Positions 25,520 to 43,021 of a DNA stretch of 64,000 nucleotides are shown in pieces. Origin of the DNA: Turnera subulata (Eukaryota > Streptophyta > Magnoliopsida > Malpighiales > Passifloraceae). The position numbers and the translations under genes are program-made. The stretch covers positions 1 to 64,000 of the forward strand of contig JAKUCV010007268.1 in assembly GCA_028386065.3 (NCBI GenBank), read 5' to 3'. The notes under the pieces were generated by a model. That model was not told where the DNA came from and did no database searches. It saw only the letters and a list, made by a program, of their open reading frames with translations. Every line of letters starts with the position of its first letter. Position 1 is the stretch's first letter.

Positions 25520-25704
25520 TTATAATGTACCATTTTTCTTGGTTTCTCAATGGTATCCCGGGCCACGAGTCGGGTGGTGCACCTAAATAATGGTGGGTGA
25601 GTCTCTAAAATGATTTCTACGTACACGAGGACTCGAACCCGAGACCTCAAGCGGAACATGTCGCTTACCACTTGAACCAACCTCAATTGGTTATAATGTA
25701 CCAT
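25520..25704 (-). mobile_element. tRNA-derived SINE with 14-bp target-site duplication
   Basis: TTATAATGTACCAT occurs perfectly at 25520-25533 and 25691-25704. The 157 bases between, read on the minus strand, open near CCAATTGAGGTTGGTTCAAG. They have an A box (GGTTCAAGTGGTAAG) and a canonical B box (GGTTCGAGTCC at 25629-25639), and end in the short A-rich tail AAACCAAGAAAA. Pol III boxes, an A-rich end and a long duplication together identify a complete SINE. It is not a tRNA gene because no cloverleaf is preserved. Confidence 0.88.
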
Positions 25705-26959
25705 ATTCTGTGAGGCCTGACTCCCCACTTAAATTCACGAAACTTTTTTTCCAGGTGAAAAAGAGCAAGCCGAAGCCTATCTATCTATTTACAATATGGA
25801 CATGAGGTAACAACATACCACATATATCAGCAAGAAGAAGCATAGAAAAATCAGCGGGACAATCCCCAGATAAATCACAAAAATGCTTGCGAGGATATAA
25901 ACCTGTAAGAGGCCAAGACTTAAATACGACATCCGTACATTGCTACAGTGGAGGAAGTGATACAAAGCAATGCCCAAAAACACCAACCGAAAGGCGGCGA
26001 CAAATAACAGGAGAAGCAACGGCCGGCAGTGTTGGTGATGGTAAACAAAGAAAGAGGAGAGAAGTGGTAGGACTGAAACCAGTGGAGCACCGAGAGTTTT
26101 TATTAGTGATAACAAGTTTATGAATAGATTGAATTTTTATTATTGGAGTTTAAAAAATATTTTTTTAAAAAAGATGATATTGTGACATACACAAAAAAAA
26201 TTAGCGAGGTGGCAAAAAAACCATATAGAACAATAATCACCAAACGTTCTATTGCATATTACACTTATCCAAAATACTGATTCTTCCCTTTTTTTTTTAG
26301 TAACATATGCATGAAAAGGTGCAAACAAAAAAAGAGTCCAAAAAATAACCATGATATCTCATCATATTCAATTTTTTTTATAAAAATGTTTAGGATATAA
26401 AATACCATAATAAAATAAAGATTAAGAAATACATTTAAAAGACACAGTGTTTTGATGTTCTAGATTATTTCTGTATAGATTCCATCAATTACAGCTAGTA
26501 CCGAAAGGTATAACAAGAATTTCTCTTATATTATTCTAACAATATCCATTGACGTGAACTCGGAATTTATTGGGAAAGCCAAGTTGAAAGCTGGTTCGGA
26601 CCTTGGTTATTTTATCTTAAACTTGACCTCCGGTACTTTTAATAAACCTCAAAATACACTAGAATTTTCACAAATCTTGAGGCAATCAAATTTTATAAAA
26701 TTTTGGACAAGAAACTAATCATTTCCTTTAGCCAATCAATTTCATGGTTTCCCACAAACTCACCTTTACAATAGATCAAGGTGGACACAATGAGGTCCAA
26801 CCAGAAATCCTCATTACAGAGTGAGAGATCCATTAGCCTGTCCCTTACATGGTAGAAAACTAAATGGTTTGCCTCTTGTATCAAAATGCAAATAATGGGT
26901 ACTAGAAAGCACTAATCACCATTAGGAGGTCACAAAAGCAAGAGACCAATGATGCATGC
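25705..26959. other. Intergenic region between two convergent genes
   Basis: The protease gene ends at 24767 and the SDN5-like gene ends at 26960 on the opposite strand. In between is AT-rich DNA. A 108-codon hydrophobic frame on the minus strand (25789-26115) has no recognised family and no sign of selection, so it is not called as a gene. Confidence 0.5.
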
Positions 26960-33847
<6,888 letters not shown>

Positions 33848-34330
33848 AATAATAACAACAACAAAGAGAGTGAAAGTGTTGATGGTGGGGAGAAGAGAGG
33901 GAGGGAATAATAGTACAACATGCGAGCCTGTGCGTTAGTAGCGTGGGTTGTGTAAGTATGAGCTTCGAGCCTCTAGTCTAACTACTGCATTTACAGACAC
34001 CAAACACTTCCTGCTCGCTCCCTTTTGATGTCTGCCAAACCAGGTTGGGCTCGGGCCTGTTCGGGGGGTAGGGCTGTGGTAAAGAGGAGAAGTGCCTTAC
34101 TATGTTGGCAATGGTTTTTTTTTAAAAATAATGGTATTATATATATGATTTTTTTTGAATAATATATATATACATAAATATATGATTGTCATATTTGCCC
34201 GAATTTGGCAAAATAGTTTACAATTTTAAATTTTAATTCTTCACCTTCTCTCTAGTTTTATTTTTTTTTTTTCAAAACCCTCAAATGAGGGACGATATAA
34301 ATACTTTTTCTTGAAAGATGGATATGAAGA
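33848..34330. other. Upstream region of the SDN5-like gene
   Basis: This contains the promoter and leader of the minus-strand gene. I see no clear TATA box within 100 bases of the start codon. AT-rich stretches at 34135-34180 are too far away to be convincing. No other gene is seen. Confidence 0.4.
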
Positions 34331-36186
34331 TTTTTTTTTCAGAAATGGGGGCTCAGCGCCCATAAATTAAGTGGAAATCAAATCAAGAATACAAGCATGG
34401 GTATAAGAACACCCCACAATGTCCGCCTGAAAGGAAGCATAACAAAACAAAGGAACAAAATCATAAAGAGTGAACTCGACCGCCGAAAGGGAGGCATGCA
34501 CAACAAGACTATCAGCCACTTTGTTATCCTCCCTTTAAGTATGGCTGAAATCCACATTTCAGTCATAATCCAATAGCAAGAAAATCTCCCGCTATAAGGG
34601 CTCATTGCGAGGATTGGACCGAGTCTGGAGCAGGTGCAACAAGGACAAAGAATCCACCTCTAGAGAGAGCAGACGGAAGTCCCTGTCCCAAGCGACATGA
34701 AGACCCATCAGAACAACCCATCTCTCTGCCTTAAAGGCTGTACACCAGCCAACAGAAGCCGAAAACCCAAAAAGCCATGTACCCTCAGCATCCCTACACA
34801 CACCTCCTGCACCAGCGATTCCCGGGTTGCCACGACACGCACCATCAGTGTTGAGTTTGCACCTGGGAGCAACTGGGCGATTCCAAGAGATTGGTACCAA
34901 CAACGAGCAGGAGGTTTCACCTAACCTACATGATAGACGTGGAAAACCTCCCATGCATAAGAAAAATCTCAGCAATGGAATAATAGTCAATGCTCTGTCG
35001 GCCAAAGATCCACGCATTCCGCCATGCCCATATTTTCCAAAGACCTACACCAAAGATTACGCTCCAGGGAATGGACTCCACATCCGTCCACTTCGCAGTA
35101 AGATTAACACGCAACCATTCCAAGAGAGAGCCCTGAAAGAAAGCTCGAAGTTTATGTCTAGGGACAAGCTTACACCATACTCGTTTAGCTCGCCAACAGG
35201 AGTGCAACACATGAAGAGAATTTTCTTCAAAACCATCATGCAGAACAACAAGGTGACTGAGCCATATGTCTCCAAAAACGGGAATGATTAGTCAGTAATT
35301 TAGCATGAGAGACTAACCATAAAAAGGACCTGACGCGTTGAGGGCCACACCAACGCCACACTTGCTTCCAAATATCAACCTCAATATGCCAGGTACCCTT
35401 AGCAAGTAGGTTTAAGCAGACCTCGCCGTGAAGTCACCAGAGTTAGACCAACCCCAACAAAATGAATCATTCCGGGTCCCAATAGGAGGTAGCATAGATG
35501 CTACCTTGAGCAATACCTCACTCGATAATAAAGAATCAAACAAAGACCAGTTCCAACCTCCCAAAGGCATTAAAAACTAATCCAAAGACCAGGACTGTTG
35601 AATCGCAGGGATAGGGCCTTGAACAAAACGTGATAAAGGACCTTCACAACTCTCCGCCCACCAATCATGCCAGAAAGAGATGGAGGAGCCATCTCCGATG
35701 AGCCATTGTGTACCATGAGACACAATCTCCCACACTTGCATTAAGGCTCTCCACAAAGGGGAACAATCCTTCCTTCCCTTAATCACCACTCGACCATGCT
35801 GCATAGTCAAATATTTAGCATGAAATACTTGAACCTACAAGCTAGCCTCTTGTTTCATTAATTTCCACACTAACTTCATCAAAAGGGCATCATTGAACAT
35901 AGGCATGTTGCGCAATCCGACCCTACCAGACACTTTTGGTTGGCAAACCTGAGACCAATTAATCAAATGAACCTTTCGTGCCTCCACCTGATCACCCTAA
36001 ATGAAGTCCTGACAAAGCTTCTCAATAGACTTGCAAATACCCACTAGGAGCTTAGATGATTGCATGGTATAAATCGGCAATGCACTTAAAATAGATTGAC
36101 AAAGAGTAATCCGGCCTGCCAAAGAGAGACTCTCCACTTTCCACCCCGCAAGACGATTATTAACATTTTCCACCAAATGCGCATAG
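34331..36186 (-). mobile_element. LINE (L1-type) ORF2 3' part, decayed
   Basis: Read on the minus strand from 36186 downward, the fragments give the C-terminal RT region (YAHLVENVNNRLAGWKVESL, SLAGRITLCQSILSALPIY), a WLIGDGSSISFWHDWW segment, a zf-RVT-like segment and an RNase H domain (KLNTDGACRGNPGIAGAGG, AFKAER, LEVDSL). The element ends in a 9-base A tail (T run at 34331-34339). Stops and frame changes occur throughout. The 5' continuation lies beyond the Athila-like insertion, from 45114. Confidence 0.85.
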
Positions 36187-38279
36187 TGATAGTGGCTCTG
36201 GAGTGTATCCTGCAAGTGCATAGGGTAGTTGTAGTACTCTATCAAGGTCGTATCCACAAGGACTGGGATGAATCTGTCACTCCTTACCTTAGACGAATTA
36301 GGCTTGAGACAATTAAACAAAAATGGATTATGAGGTGAGTGCAAATCGAAATTAATTTAAGCAAGAGAATAAAAAGTAATAGTAATGTTGAAGTAGGTGA
36401 AAATCAGGTTTTGGTGAAATCTTAGGTATCCAGGGATTCACATGTCTTGCCTTTATGCTCTAAATTGCTCAACAGCATCATCACAGGCTGGGCCTGTGTG
36501 ACGCCCTGTGTTTAATAAGATGTCTTGAAGGGGCTCCCAACCTAAGGTACTACCAACGGCTTTCGATCTTATTGATAGTTCTCTAAGCTTCCATCTACTC
36601 CCTGTCACTAGAGTAGACGTCCACTTAGAGGTGAAGTTAGTGTTGGTGCTAATTACCCACAGTCTCTCATTATCTTCTTTCGAACGGCTAGGGAGTGAAG
36701 GCTGATTGTTGTTGGTCAAGCTCACTTGGCTTCTCCTTTCGGTCCTTCACCAAGCTGCTACTAGATTTAAGATAGCCTGCTCAATAATCAATCAAGAATC
36801 AGATTAAAAATGGTGTCATTTTCTTGGCTATGCTGCAACAGGCTGAGACAGTGCTGAGTCCGTGACTGAGCCTTTCGAGAACACAAGGTCAATTACACAG
36901 ATTGGTTCTTGCACGCACTCTCAACCTATACTGAACCCATTTGTTTTCACTCACAGGTTCCTCCCAAAGTTCTCACTCATCCTAATTCTTTCGCATCGGT
37001 CAAACTAAGGGGATTAAGAATTGGTGTTGAGGCTAATTCCTTAATTAGTTCCTAATTTCTTTCGAAACTAAGAGCTAAGGGTTGGTTGTTGTTGTTCCAG
37101 CAACTATGGTTTCTCCTTTCGGTCCTTCACCTAGCTACCTATAATAATGTATGGGTTTGATCAAGACTCAAATATGGAGCGAGTTTACAACAACCACACA
37201 AGAAAAACGGTTAAGAACATAGGAAGAGCAATTTATTGCATTAAGAACAGAGACATGCTTCACCCCTTCAACCTAAGAGGGGTTGTTTAGTTCATAATCA
37301 AGGTTACAAAATCAAAAGAAACTAAGGGTAGCATATTATTTGGAACCAAGCTGGAGGTTAGGGACAACACGATTTCTGCCCAAAAAAGGCTGCAGAAACG
37401 TGTTTTCCCCTTTTACCTTTTTGTTCCAAAGTTTTGCAGGTTTATGGGTGTTTTGATCGATGGGTTATTCGATGCTTGTTCTTCCTTTCTTCTTCTCTTT
37501 TATAGGTGAAAATTATTCTCTTCTTTCTTCTCCTACGTGCTGGAAGGCATGGCAGTTGGGCAAGTTGAGTTTCAGTTGCCCATCTTTCTCCTCGAGATAA
37601 AGCACCATGGGAGGTGTGCCGAATGGGTGAAATCTGCAAATCTGCAGATTTTAGAAGACTTAGGGGGAGGATAATAGTTCTTTAATTGTTAAATTCTTTG
37701 GTTGTAATGATTATTCCCTCTTTCCCATGCTTAAAGTCTTCTGAAACGCTCAGGTCATGATTATAGAGTTGAAGGTTTTGTAAGTGGTGAGGCTCTGCAA
37801 GTGGCTGAGTTTAATATTCTTTTCCTCGCGTTTCTGGTCATCTGCAGATTTCACAGGCTCAGCCTGTGCTGGGCCTGTGCCTGAGACTGTGTGTAATCTC
37901 TTTTCATTTCTCTCAGCATTTAAATTCAGTTCTTCTTGAGATTGATGTGGTGGCACGATGGCTTTGTGGATCAAGGCAAATGTGGTGAAATCCATTGGAT
38001 AACTTGTAATTGGAGGCAGATTCGTGGCTTTTCACTGATTTTGCAATAAACAACAGGCTCAAAAAAGGCTCATGCTGTACCAGAGGCTGTTTCATCGAAT
38101 TCTCCAATAAAATCTCTAAAATTCTTCAAAATGTACTTAGAATCACTAATCATACAGTAAGGGATGGGATTTAAGGGAATATGATGAAATAATGCAAGGC
38201 AAGGCATACAATCACGGTAAATTAGGAGTGAATACATCTAAAATCATGTCTAAAAACCATGCACATTTCATGTGTATCA
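36187..38279 (-). repeat. Athila-like 3' LTR
   Basis: 2093 bp, TGATAGTGG at the left end and GTGTATCA at the right end on the plus strand. It is nearly the same length as its partner and differs by scattered substitutions. It carries palindromes of the ACAGGCT family at 36482 and 37852. Short frames in it are repeated in the other LTR and are not genes. Confidence 0.93.
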
Positions 38280-38280
38280 A

Positions 38281-38319
38281 AATACCCCAAACTGAAGATT
38301 TTGCTTGTCCTCAAGCAAA
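38281..38319 (-). promoter_or_regulatory. Polypurine tract and adjacent GAGGAC stem-loop
   Basis: On the minus strand a stem TTTGCTT / AAGCAAA with loop GAGGAC (38300-38319) is followed within a few bases by CAGTTTGGGGTATT, the plus-strand primer site next to the 3' LTR. A second copy with a different stem lies at 39641-39679. Confidence 0.8.
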
Positions 38320-40587
38320 TCAAAAAAGAAGGCATGATGTTGAAAGGAAGTAAAGACAATTCCAATGCATCAGGTTTCTTCCTTGTGGTGTCCTAATTTA
38401 GGCATCCTCTTATTCTTCCTTAAAACTGCATCGATTCTAATCAAATCCCTTGTCAGTATTTTTGTCAAAAAAAATCACAGGAATAATTTTGCAACTGGTC
38501 TCCATTCCTTCACTCATTCGAGTGATTCAGTTAAAGATTGAAATGTGAAAAACAATGCCTCATATGCAGATTCATTACCTCTTGTCTCCTCTAATGTGCA
38601 TAAGTCATCAAGCTAGGATCACTAGGACTTTATTCATGTTGTATTGAGGCTGGGTGAGGGTTGTCAAAGAAAGGTGGATGGTTTTTGCAAAGGTCAACGG
38701 CTTGTGAACTCGATTTCTTTTGTCTTTGTTTATGAACAGCATGAGACAATGTAGAGGCTGTTTGACCTTGTATTTTCTACGGTCTCACGCTATTCAGTAA
38801 CTGTGTCCCAATACTTCAGCCATCTTTGATGTAACCACTGACTCCAATAGATGGATTGGATTTGTGTTTCTTGGTGGAGTATGATTTCTAAATGTTGCCC
38901 TTGTCCTTCCTCCCTTTTTTATTTTTATTTTATTTTTTTCCTTCTTCCCATATGTTTCTTTTTCTCATTTTTTTTTTCAAGGGAGGAGGGAGTACATGCA
39001 TCTGGTGGTATTCTAATTTTTGTATTGGCTGAGTATGGATAGTCTCATTTTCCTAATCTTGATCGAACCTTGCTCACAGGCTCATTGACAGGGTGAGGCT
39101 TTTTGAAGGAATTTGTGCCCATAGACACTGATGGCCCCTGCTTATGGCTGCAAATGGCTGCAAATGGCTGAGGGTGGACTGTGCAGGGTATTTGAATAAA
39201 ATGAGGGCCATCTTAATTGGCTCAAAGGGGTTGCAAGGGTTTGATGAGTGGGGTGTGGGATGGTGTAGTCTGTGGGTGTGCCAAAAATGGCCTAGATCCT
39301 TTCCATGCTTGTAGACTTTGCTTAAAATTTTGCCTTGACAGAGGTAGAGGCCTGTTCTAAGGTAAACAGGCTGAGCCTGTTTGTTTAGAAAAATTCTTTA
39401 ACTGGGTCCTTCTTTCGACATAATTCATGGAATGCAGTTGCTTGATTATTCTTGTTCTGCTTGTTTTGGAAAAAAAATAAGACAAGTCATAAGATTAGGG
39501 AGTTGAGCAGAAATAAATGGAAAAAGAATGCATAAATATAAGAACAGGCTCACACTGGGAGAAACATAATAAAAATAGAAGATAATTGAAATTGCAATGA
39601 ACATCAGAAAATTCACAGAGTCATAAGATTGCACCCTAAAATACCCCAAACTGAAAATTTGCAGTGTCCTCACTGCAAAAACAAAAACAGGGTGCAATGC
39701 AAAGTCACACAAAGAAAAGAAACACACTATCGAAAATCAAAAGACAAAAGGGTTAGTCTAAGATACAATAACACAAAAATACCCCAAACTGAAAGTCAAG
39801 CTATGTGTTGTGGGGTTGAGTTATCCTAGACTAGATTATCATGTGCTGCAGCGATGGGGAAATAAGGCGAAAGTTTGACACAGACTCAGCCTGTGGTAAG
39901 GCTGTGGTGAGCCTGTGTAAGCATCAGAATACTCCTTTTTGCAAAATTATTGAAGCTAGCTATTATGAAAGGGTATAAAAGAACTTCCCTGACGAATTTC
40001 TGACTTGATGATTTCCTCCTCCATTGTCTTGCAACTCCTGATAACAAAACACACAAAGGAAAACAAAAAGAACAAACTGAAAGAAAATAAAAGAAAACTT
40101 GAAAATTACCACACTTGGTTTTCCCAAGTGCGTGCTTCTTTTATGTCTTTTAGTTGGACACTTCCCCATTGTACTAGTTGGGAGGTGGATTTTGGCGAGG
40201 TTGAATCTCCCTGAAAACGCCTATGGTAGGGTGATAAATTTTCAACCTTCTTCGATGGGCTATGAACGGGCTCACCCCGTCACCATCAATCTCCATTTCT
40301 CCATGAGGCAAACAATGAAGAATAGGAAATGGACCAGACCACTTGGATCATCTTGTACCCCGGAAAAGGACTTGGTCTTCCTTCTTGAAAGCACGCTTGA
40401 TGTTTTGACCATTGTGCCTTTTTGTGGTTTTCTTCTTGTAAACTACGGTGTTCCCATTCATATCCAAATGCACTTCATTCAACTCTGGAGGAAGAGGTTT
40501 TATCTCAATATTTGGTGCAAAATCATCATCTCTAATTTGGTTGATAGGTGGCTGCTGTTGAACAGGCTAGTGGACAGGCTGGGCCTG
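38320..40587. other. Non-coding interior of the Athila-like element
   Basis: This is where reverse transcriptase and integrase would lie in a complete relative. No such domain is visible in any frame. It holds two extra copies of the polypurine-like CAGTTTGGGGTATTTT (minus strand; about 39636-39653 and 39776-39793), a GAGGAC stem-loop (39658-39679) and several ACAGGCT-type palindromes. Confidence 0.75.
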
Positions 40588-41510
40588 TCATATTGACTTA
40601 ATGTTGTCATCAACAGTGCCAAACTGGTAGCAGGTGACGAAGCTCGAAACTGACTTAGGGGCCTGGTGCATACTGAAATTTATCGTATTTTCTCCAATTC
40701 TCAGTGTCACCCTTCCTTCCTCAACATCAATCAATGCCCTAGCCGTGGCAAGAAAAGGGCGTCCTAGAATGATAGGTGTGTGGACATCCAATCCTATTTT
40801 TATGACCACAAAATCAACAGGAATATAAAAGTCACCAACCTTTACGGACACATCCTCTAATACTCCCACAGGATACACAAGTGAGCGGTCAGCAAGTTGA
40901 ATTGTCATCCTTGTGGGTTTGATATCTCCAAGGTCCATGCCTTGAGTGAAGGATAGTGGTAACAGGCTGACACTGGCTCCTAGGTCACATAGGGCTCCTT
41001 CAATCTTCTTGTTCCCAATGTGACAAGGTATTGTAAAGCTTCCTGGGTCTGAACATTTTGTGGGTGGTTGGTGTTGAATGAGAGCACTCCCCTGGGCTGT
41101 CATGGCTACAGTCTCAATATCATCAATAGTTTTCTTCTTTGTCAGGATATCCTTGAGAAACTTGGTATATGAAGACATCTGTGTAACCACATCACTGAAA
41201 GGAACATTAACATATAGCTTACTTAACATTTCCTTGAACTTACGGAATTGTTTCTCCAGCTTGGATTTGTAGTATACTTCTGGGTATGGGAGAGGAGGTT
41301 GGTAAGGTAGAACAGTCTAATGCTGCTTCTCAGCTCTTTTGGTGCTAACAGGCTCAAGCACTGGCTTAGTCTGTGCCTGCACTGTCTGTCCAGAACTGGA
41401 TGTCGATGCTTGTTGCTCCCCAGCCTGAGGCGGTTTTGACACTGTGTCTCTCAACTTCTTCCCACTGCGAAGGATCACAGCGTTGCAATGTTCAATCCTT
41501 GGATTCTCTA
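40588..41510 (-). pseudogene. Athila-like aspartic protease region
   Basis: The longest clean piece (minus strand, 41229-40588) covers a retroviral-type aspartic protease: FTIPCHIGNKKIEGALCDLG, then the active-site segment CDLGASVSLLPLS, then VDFVVIKIG and the flap/C-terminal segment IILGRPFLATARALIDVEEG. DLGAS in place of DTGA/DSGA is, as I recall, usual for Athila-type proteases. Upstream frames carry stops, so the link to gag is broken. It would mature the gag polyprotein in a virus-like particle. The frame ends in a stop at 40588. Confidence 0.85.
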
Positions 41511-42736
41511 TTTGTCACTTCTCCCGATAAATTAAAGTCTAATCTTCTTTCTTTGATTTTGAATGAAGAAATGGTGGGTTTTTCTGGAAGAGCTCCTGGT
41601 TGACCAGTGGACATAGTGGCTTGTTGAGCAATCTGATTCTCTAGAATTCTGTTGTAGGACTTGAGTTGAGTAATCTCCTCGCTCATTTTATTCTGGTTCT
41701 CCAGGATGGATTGTAGCATGCTCATCATGTCAGAGTTGTTGCCTTGCTGTCCTTATTGATTCTGCCTCTGGTACTGATGCTGTCCTCCTTGGTTCTGTCT
41801 CTAGTACTAGGCCTGTTGTGGAATCCTCTCCTCGGTTGGTCCATTCCAAGAGAAGTTTGGGTGGTTCCTCCAGGATGGATTGTAAGTGTTTTCATACGGG
41901 CCCTGCTTCTGCTGGATGTAGTGAGCTTGTTCAGAATCACATTCGACAAAGAGTGGGCAACTTGATGTACCGTGAGGTCCTCCACAGCCTTCACAGTCTA
42001 GGGCTGTGGCTGAGGCTGACTTGACTTGAGCAGCCCCTAGTTGCTTCCTGAGGGCTTCTATCTCTGCTTCAAGCTTAGTTACTCTGTCTACACCAATTAT
42101 TCCATAGGATTTGACTCCCCTGACTTGGGTCTTTCTCTTGGACAACGCCTCCAGAATGGCTACTCCATCATTATAGTCCTTGTCTAAGAATGCACCATTG
42201 GCCATCTTGTCCAAGGTGTTCTGATCTTCATCACATAGGCCACAATAGAATTGTTCTAGCTGTACGGCCTCATCAATTCGGTGGTTTGGGCATCTTCTGA
42301 GTAATCCCTTGAAACGCTCCCAAGCATCACGAATTGATTCATCATAGCATTGAGAGAAACCAATGAGTTGCTGCCTTAAACTTGCAGCTTTACTGGAGGG
42401 ATGGTACTCCTTCAAGAAAGCTCTGACTAGACTATTCCAGTCAGTGAAATGGCCTACTTTATGGTTGTTGAGCCATTCGAAAGCTGCATCTCTGAGTGAG
42501 AATGGGAATACTCTCATGTATAGCTGCTCCTTGGTCATCCCTGCTATGTTCATTGTACTGCACACTCGCAGGAAGTTTTGCAAGTGCGAGTTTGGATCTT
42601 CAGAGGGTGTGCCTCCAAAGGTACGCCTTTCCATCATGCTCAGCAAGTTGGTCATGATCTCACACAGAGCATCTACATCAGGAATGGCTATACTGTTGTG
42701 TATGATGGTGGTTGGTGGTTGTAGGAGCTGGGACAT
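41492..42736 (-). pseudogene. Athila-like gag
   Basis: From the ATG at 42736 a 309-codon frame encodes a retrotransposon gag domain (MRVFPFSLRDAAFEWLNNHK, WERFKGLLRRCPNHRIDE, LEQFYCGLCDEDQN), a coiled coil (VTKLEAEIEALRKQLGAA) and a GCGGPHGTSSCP knuckle-like segment. The Athila signature NTYNPSWRNHPNFSWNGP follows. After a stop near 41807 the frame resumes (41728-41492) with a second coiled coil and a LPEKPTISSFKIKERRLDFN tail. Gag would form the particle shell that packages the element's RNA. The start is about 260 bp after the primer site. Confidence 0.88.
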
Positions 42737-42997
42737 GGGGATTTAGGGTCGAACAGGCTGAGCCTGTTTAATGCCCAGTTGCGCTCCGTCATTGGGTCTG
42801 TCCGCCATGTTTTGTTGTTTTTGTTTGCGAATCTGGCGGGTTGTCTTTTCGATCTCCTGGTGGAAGATTAGAGCTGGTTGCTTGCTCCTAGTTTGGAGCA
42901 TGCACCACCTGAAAACTTCAAACTAGGAAAAAGAAAAAGGGGTAAAATATAAAAAGCCTAATAAATCAAAATAAAAAGCAAAAGAATCAAACTCCAG

Positions 42998-43015
42998 TCC
43001 CCAGCAACGACGCCA
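42998..43015 (-). promoter_or_regulatory. Primer binding site, tRNA-Asp type
   Basis: Minus-strand TGGCGTCGTTGCTGGGGA lies 6 bp inside the 5' LTR. It matches the usual TGGCGCCGTTGCCGGGGA except for two C-to-T changes. Confidence 0.85.
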
Positions 43016-43021
43016 AAAGCT

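Noticed and set aside
25534..25690. tRNA gene suggested by A and B boxes
   Set aside because: No cloverleaf or anticodon arm can be formed, and the flanking target-site duplication and A tail show a SINE.
25789..26115. 108-codon hydrophobic frame, minus strand
   Set aside because: No recognised family, no splice context, and Leu/Phe-rich composition expected from AT-rich DNA. Not enough to call a gene.
34697..35291. Plus-strand frames of 75-154 codons
   Set aside because: They are antisense shadows of the LINE RNase H and zinc-binding region read on the minus strand.
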